Assembly: GCA_900556545.1 (NCBI GenBank)
Contig: USPE01000132.1
Coordinates: 1-5,681, forward strand
DNA from: an uncultured Peptococcaceae bacterium
Lineage (GTDB): Bacteria; Bacillota; Peptococcia; Peptococcales; Peptococcaceae
Length of the DNA stretch: 5,681 nt
Direction: 5' to 3'
The stretch's first letter is position 1. Each line of letters starts with the position of its first letter. The notes under the pieces are model-generated. The model ran no database searches. It saw nothing but the letters and a program-made list of their open reading frames with translations, and was not told the DNA's origin. Both the position numbers and the translations under genes were made by a program. Below, piece by piece: positions 4,995-5,681 of the stretch.

Positions 4995-5681
4995 TTATTT
5001 ACCTCCTTTTGCCGCAACCTCCAGCAAAGCAGGTAATACCTGAGCGATATCCGCACCTACGCAGATCGCTTTATGATTATTTTCCTCTACACATAACGGA
5101 TGATTGATATTTACACGAATCAACTTGGCCCTTTTATGATTCATCACAATCTGTTCAAAAGGAAAGCGAATCAGTTCCGGCATAGTATATCCCACGCCCA
5201 GCTCCAACACAGCCAGACAATTATGAGCAGAGCCATTGATAAATCGAAAATATGCCTCATTCTTTTCCAGATATGGTTCATCGCAGAACTTTTTGCCAGT
5301 ATACACATTCATCACCAATGGTTGTCCACAAGAAGGACAAACCGGCAAATAATCGGTTTCTTGCCGCAACCGGTCAAAATGCTGCTTACCAATCCAACTT
5401 TGATTACAGCAATTATCTTTACACTGTACACGAGCCATATCACCCTGCGCTTTATAAATACGGGACATTTCCAAACCACTACGCAGTAAAAATCCATCGG
5501 CATTGCTGTCAATAACAAAATAATCCTTTCCTTGCAGCAATTGCGCTAATTGCTGATACAACACTGGCACATCCTTATTTAACCTCTGTTTATCAATATA
5601 CGGCAGCCAAAACGGCCAATACTGCTCTCTGCTCAAAGATTTATCCAGCGGCAATGGTTCCACGCCTGCCGCCGATGTAAA
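4995..5681 (-). CDS. Sir2-family (sirtuin) protein, N-terminus beyond the window
   Basis: The frame is open to the right edge (228 codons seen), so the GTG at 5663 is probably internal and the NAD-binding GAGxS loop lies outside. Visible landmarks, numbered from the edge, are EQYWPFW (19-25), DYFVIDSNADG (53-63) matching the sirtuin T-x-N-x-D segment with Asn60 and Asp62 kept, YKAQGD (76-81) at the place of the catalytic-His motif, a four-cysteine zinc site of CKDNC (87-91) and CPSC (115-118), and ELGVGYTMPELIRFPF (160-175). These resemble the Firmicute sirtuin group that includes the protein ADP-ribosylating class M enzymes, from memory and without alignment. Those enzymes use Gln instead of His, as Gln79 would here. 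The protein could remove acyl groups or ADP-ribosylate a partner; the sequence does not decide. It overlaps the ribosome binding site of the pentapeptide gene. Confidence 0.75.
   Translation of the reverse strand, partial: FTSAAGVEPLPLDKSLSREQYWPFWLPYIDKQRLNKDVPVLYQQLAQLLQGKDYFVIDSNADGFLLRSGLEMSRIYKAQGDMARVQCKDNCCNQSWIGKQHFDRLRQETDYLPVCPSCGQPLVMNVYTGKKFCDEPYLEKNEAYFRFINGSAHNCLAVLELGVGYTMPELIRFPFEQIVMNHKRAKLIRVNINHPLCVEENNHKAICVGADIAQVLPALLEVAAKGGK
5002..5009 (-). promoter_or_regulatory. Ribosome binding site of the pentapeptide gene, inside the sirtuin gene
   Basis: AAAGGAGG on the minus strand lies nine bases before ATG at 4992 and is read as the Lys-Gly-Gly end of the sirtuin protein. The stop TAA (4995-4997) and the next ATG are only two bases apart, an arrangement that normally couples translation of two genes. 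Confidence 0.85.

Noticed and set aside
4594..5043. Plus-strand open frame of 149 codons opposite the pentapeptide and sirtuin genes
   Set aside because: It is antisense to two well-supported coding regions, with low-complexity translation and no ribosome binding site. The repeat structure of the opposite strand explains the lack of stops.
5663..5681. GTG at 5663 (minus strand) as the start of the sirtuin gene
   Set aside because: The frame stays open to the window edge, no ribosome binding site is visible just upstream, and the essential N-terminal NAD-binding part of a sirtuin would be missing. The gene is better treated as cut by the window.

Overview
The window reads like ordinary chromosomal DNA of a low-to-moderate-GC Bacillota (Firmicutes) species. 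This is inferred from strong AGGAGG-type ribosome binding sites, AT-rich intergenic DNA, tight short operons and protein sequences that look Firmicute. A Negativicutes or Clostridia member is plausible, but the sequence alone does not settle the genus. I see no insertion sequence, phage gene, CRISPR array, tRNA or rRNA.

Layout. The left edge holds the last 41 codons of an M23 (LytM-type) peptidase on the + strand, closed by a hairpin terminator. Next, also on +, come trxB (thioredoxin reductase) and a 41-residue single-pass membrane protein 18 nt downstream, probably one transcript. These meet, tail to tail, a two-gene minus-strand operon made of a patatin-like phospholipase and, 12 nt later, a diacylglycerol/lipid kinase-family protein. 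A 12-bp hairpin lies in the convergent gap. The 269-nt gap at 3242-3510 is divergent and has a promoter candidate on each strand. To its right a cytidylate-kinase-like P-loop protein is transcribed alone on +. It converges on a second minus-strand operon, with a long near-perfect bidirectional terminator between them. That operon runs in from beyond the right edge and holds a partial Sir2-family (sirtuin) protein followed 2 nt later by a pentapeptide-repeat protein.

How the genes work together. TrxB supplies reducing power to thioredoxin. The phospholipase/lipid kinase pair could form a small membrane-lipid turnover unit, in which a lipid is hydrolysed and a diacylglycerol-like lipid is phosphorylated; this is inference from families and operon structure. 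The sirtuin and pentapeptide protein are so closely coupled that a shared role is likely, but the role is unknown.

The points most worth a second look are the sirtuin, which appears to carry Gln where classical sirtuins have the catalytic His, and its pentapeptide partner. In the partner, 12 of 14 cysteines fall in one register of the five-residue repeat and six of them stack on one face. Every gap between genes is shorter than 300 nt and its contents are listed.
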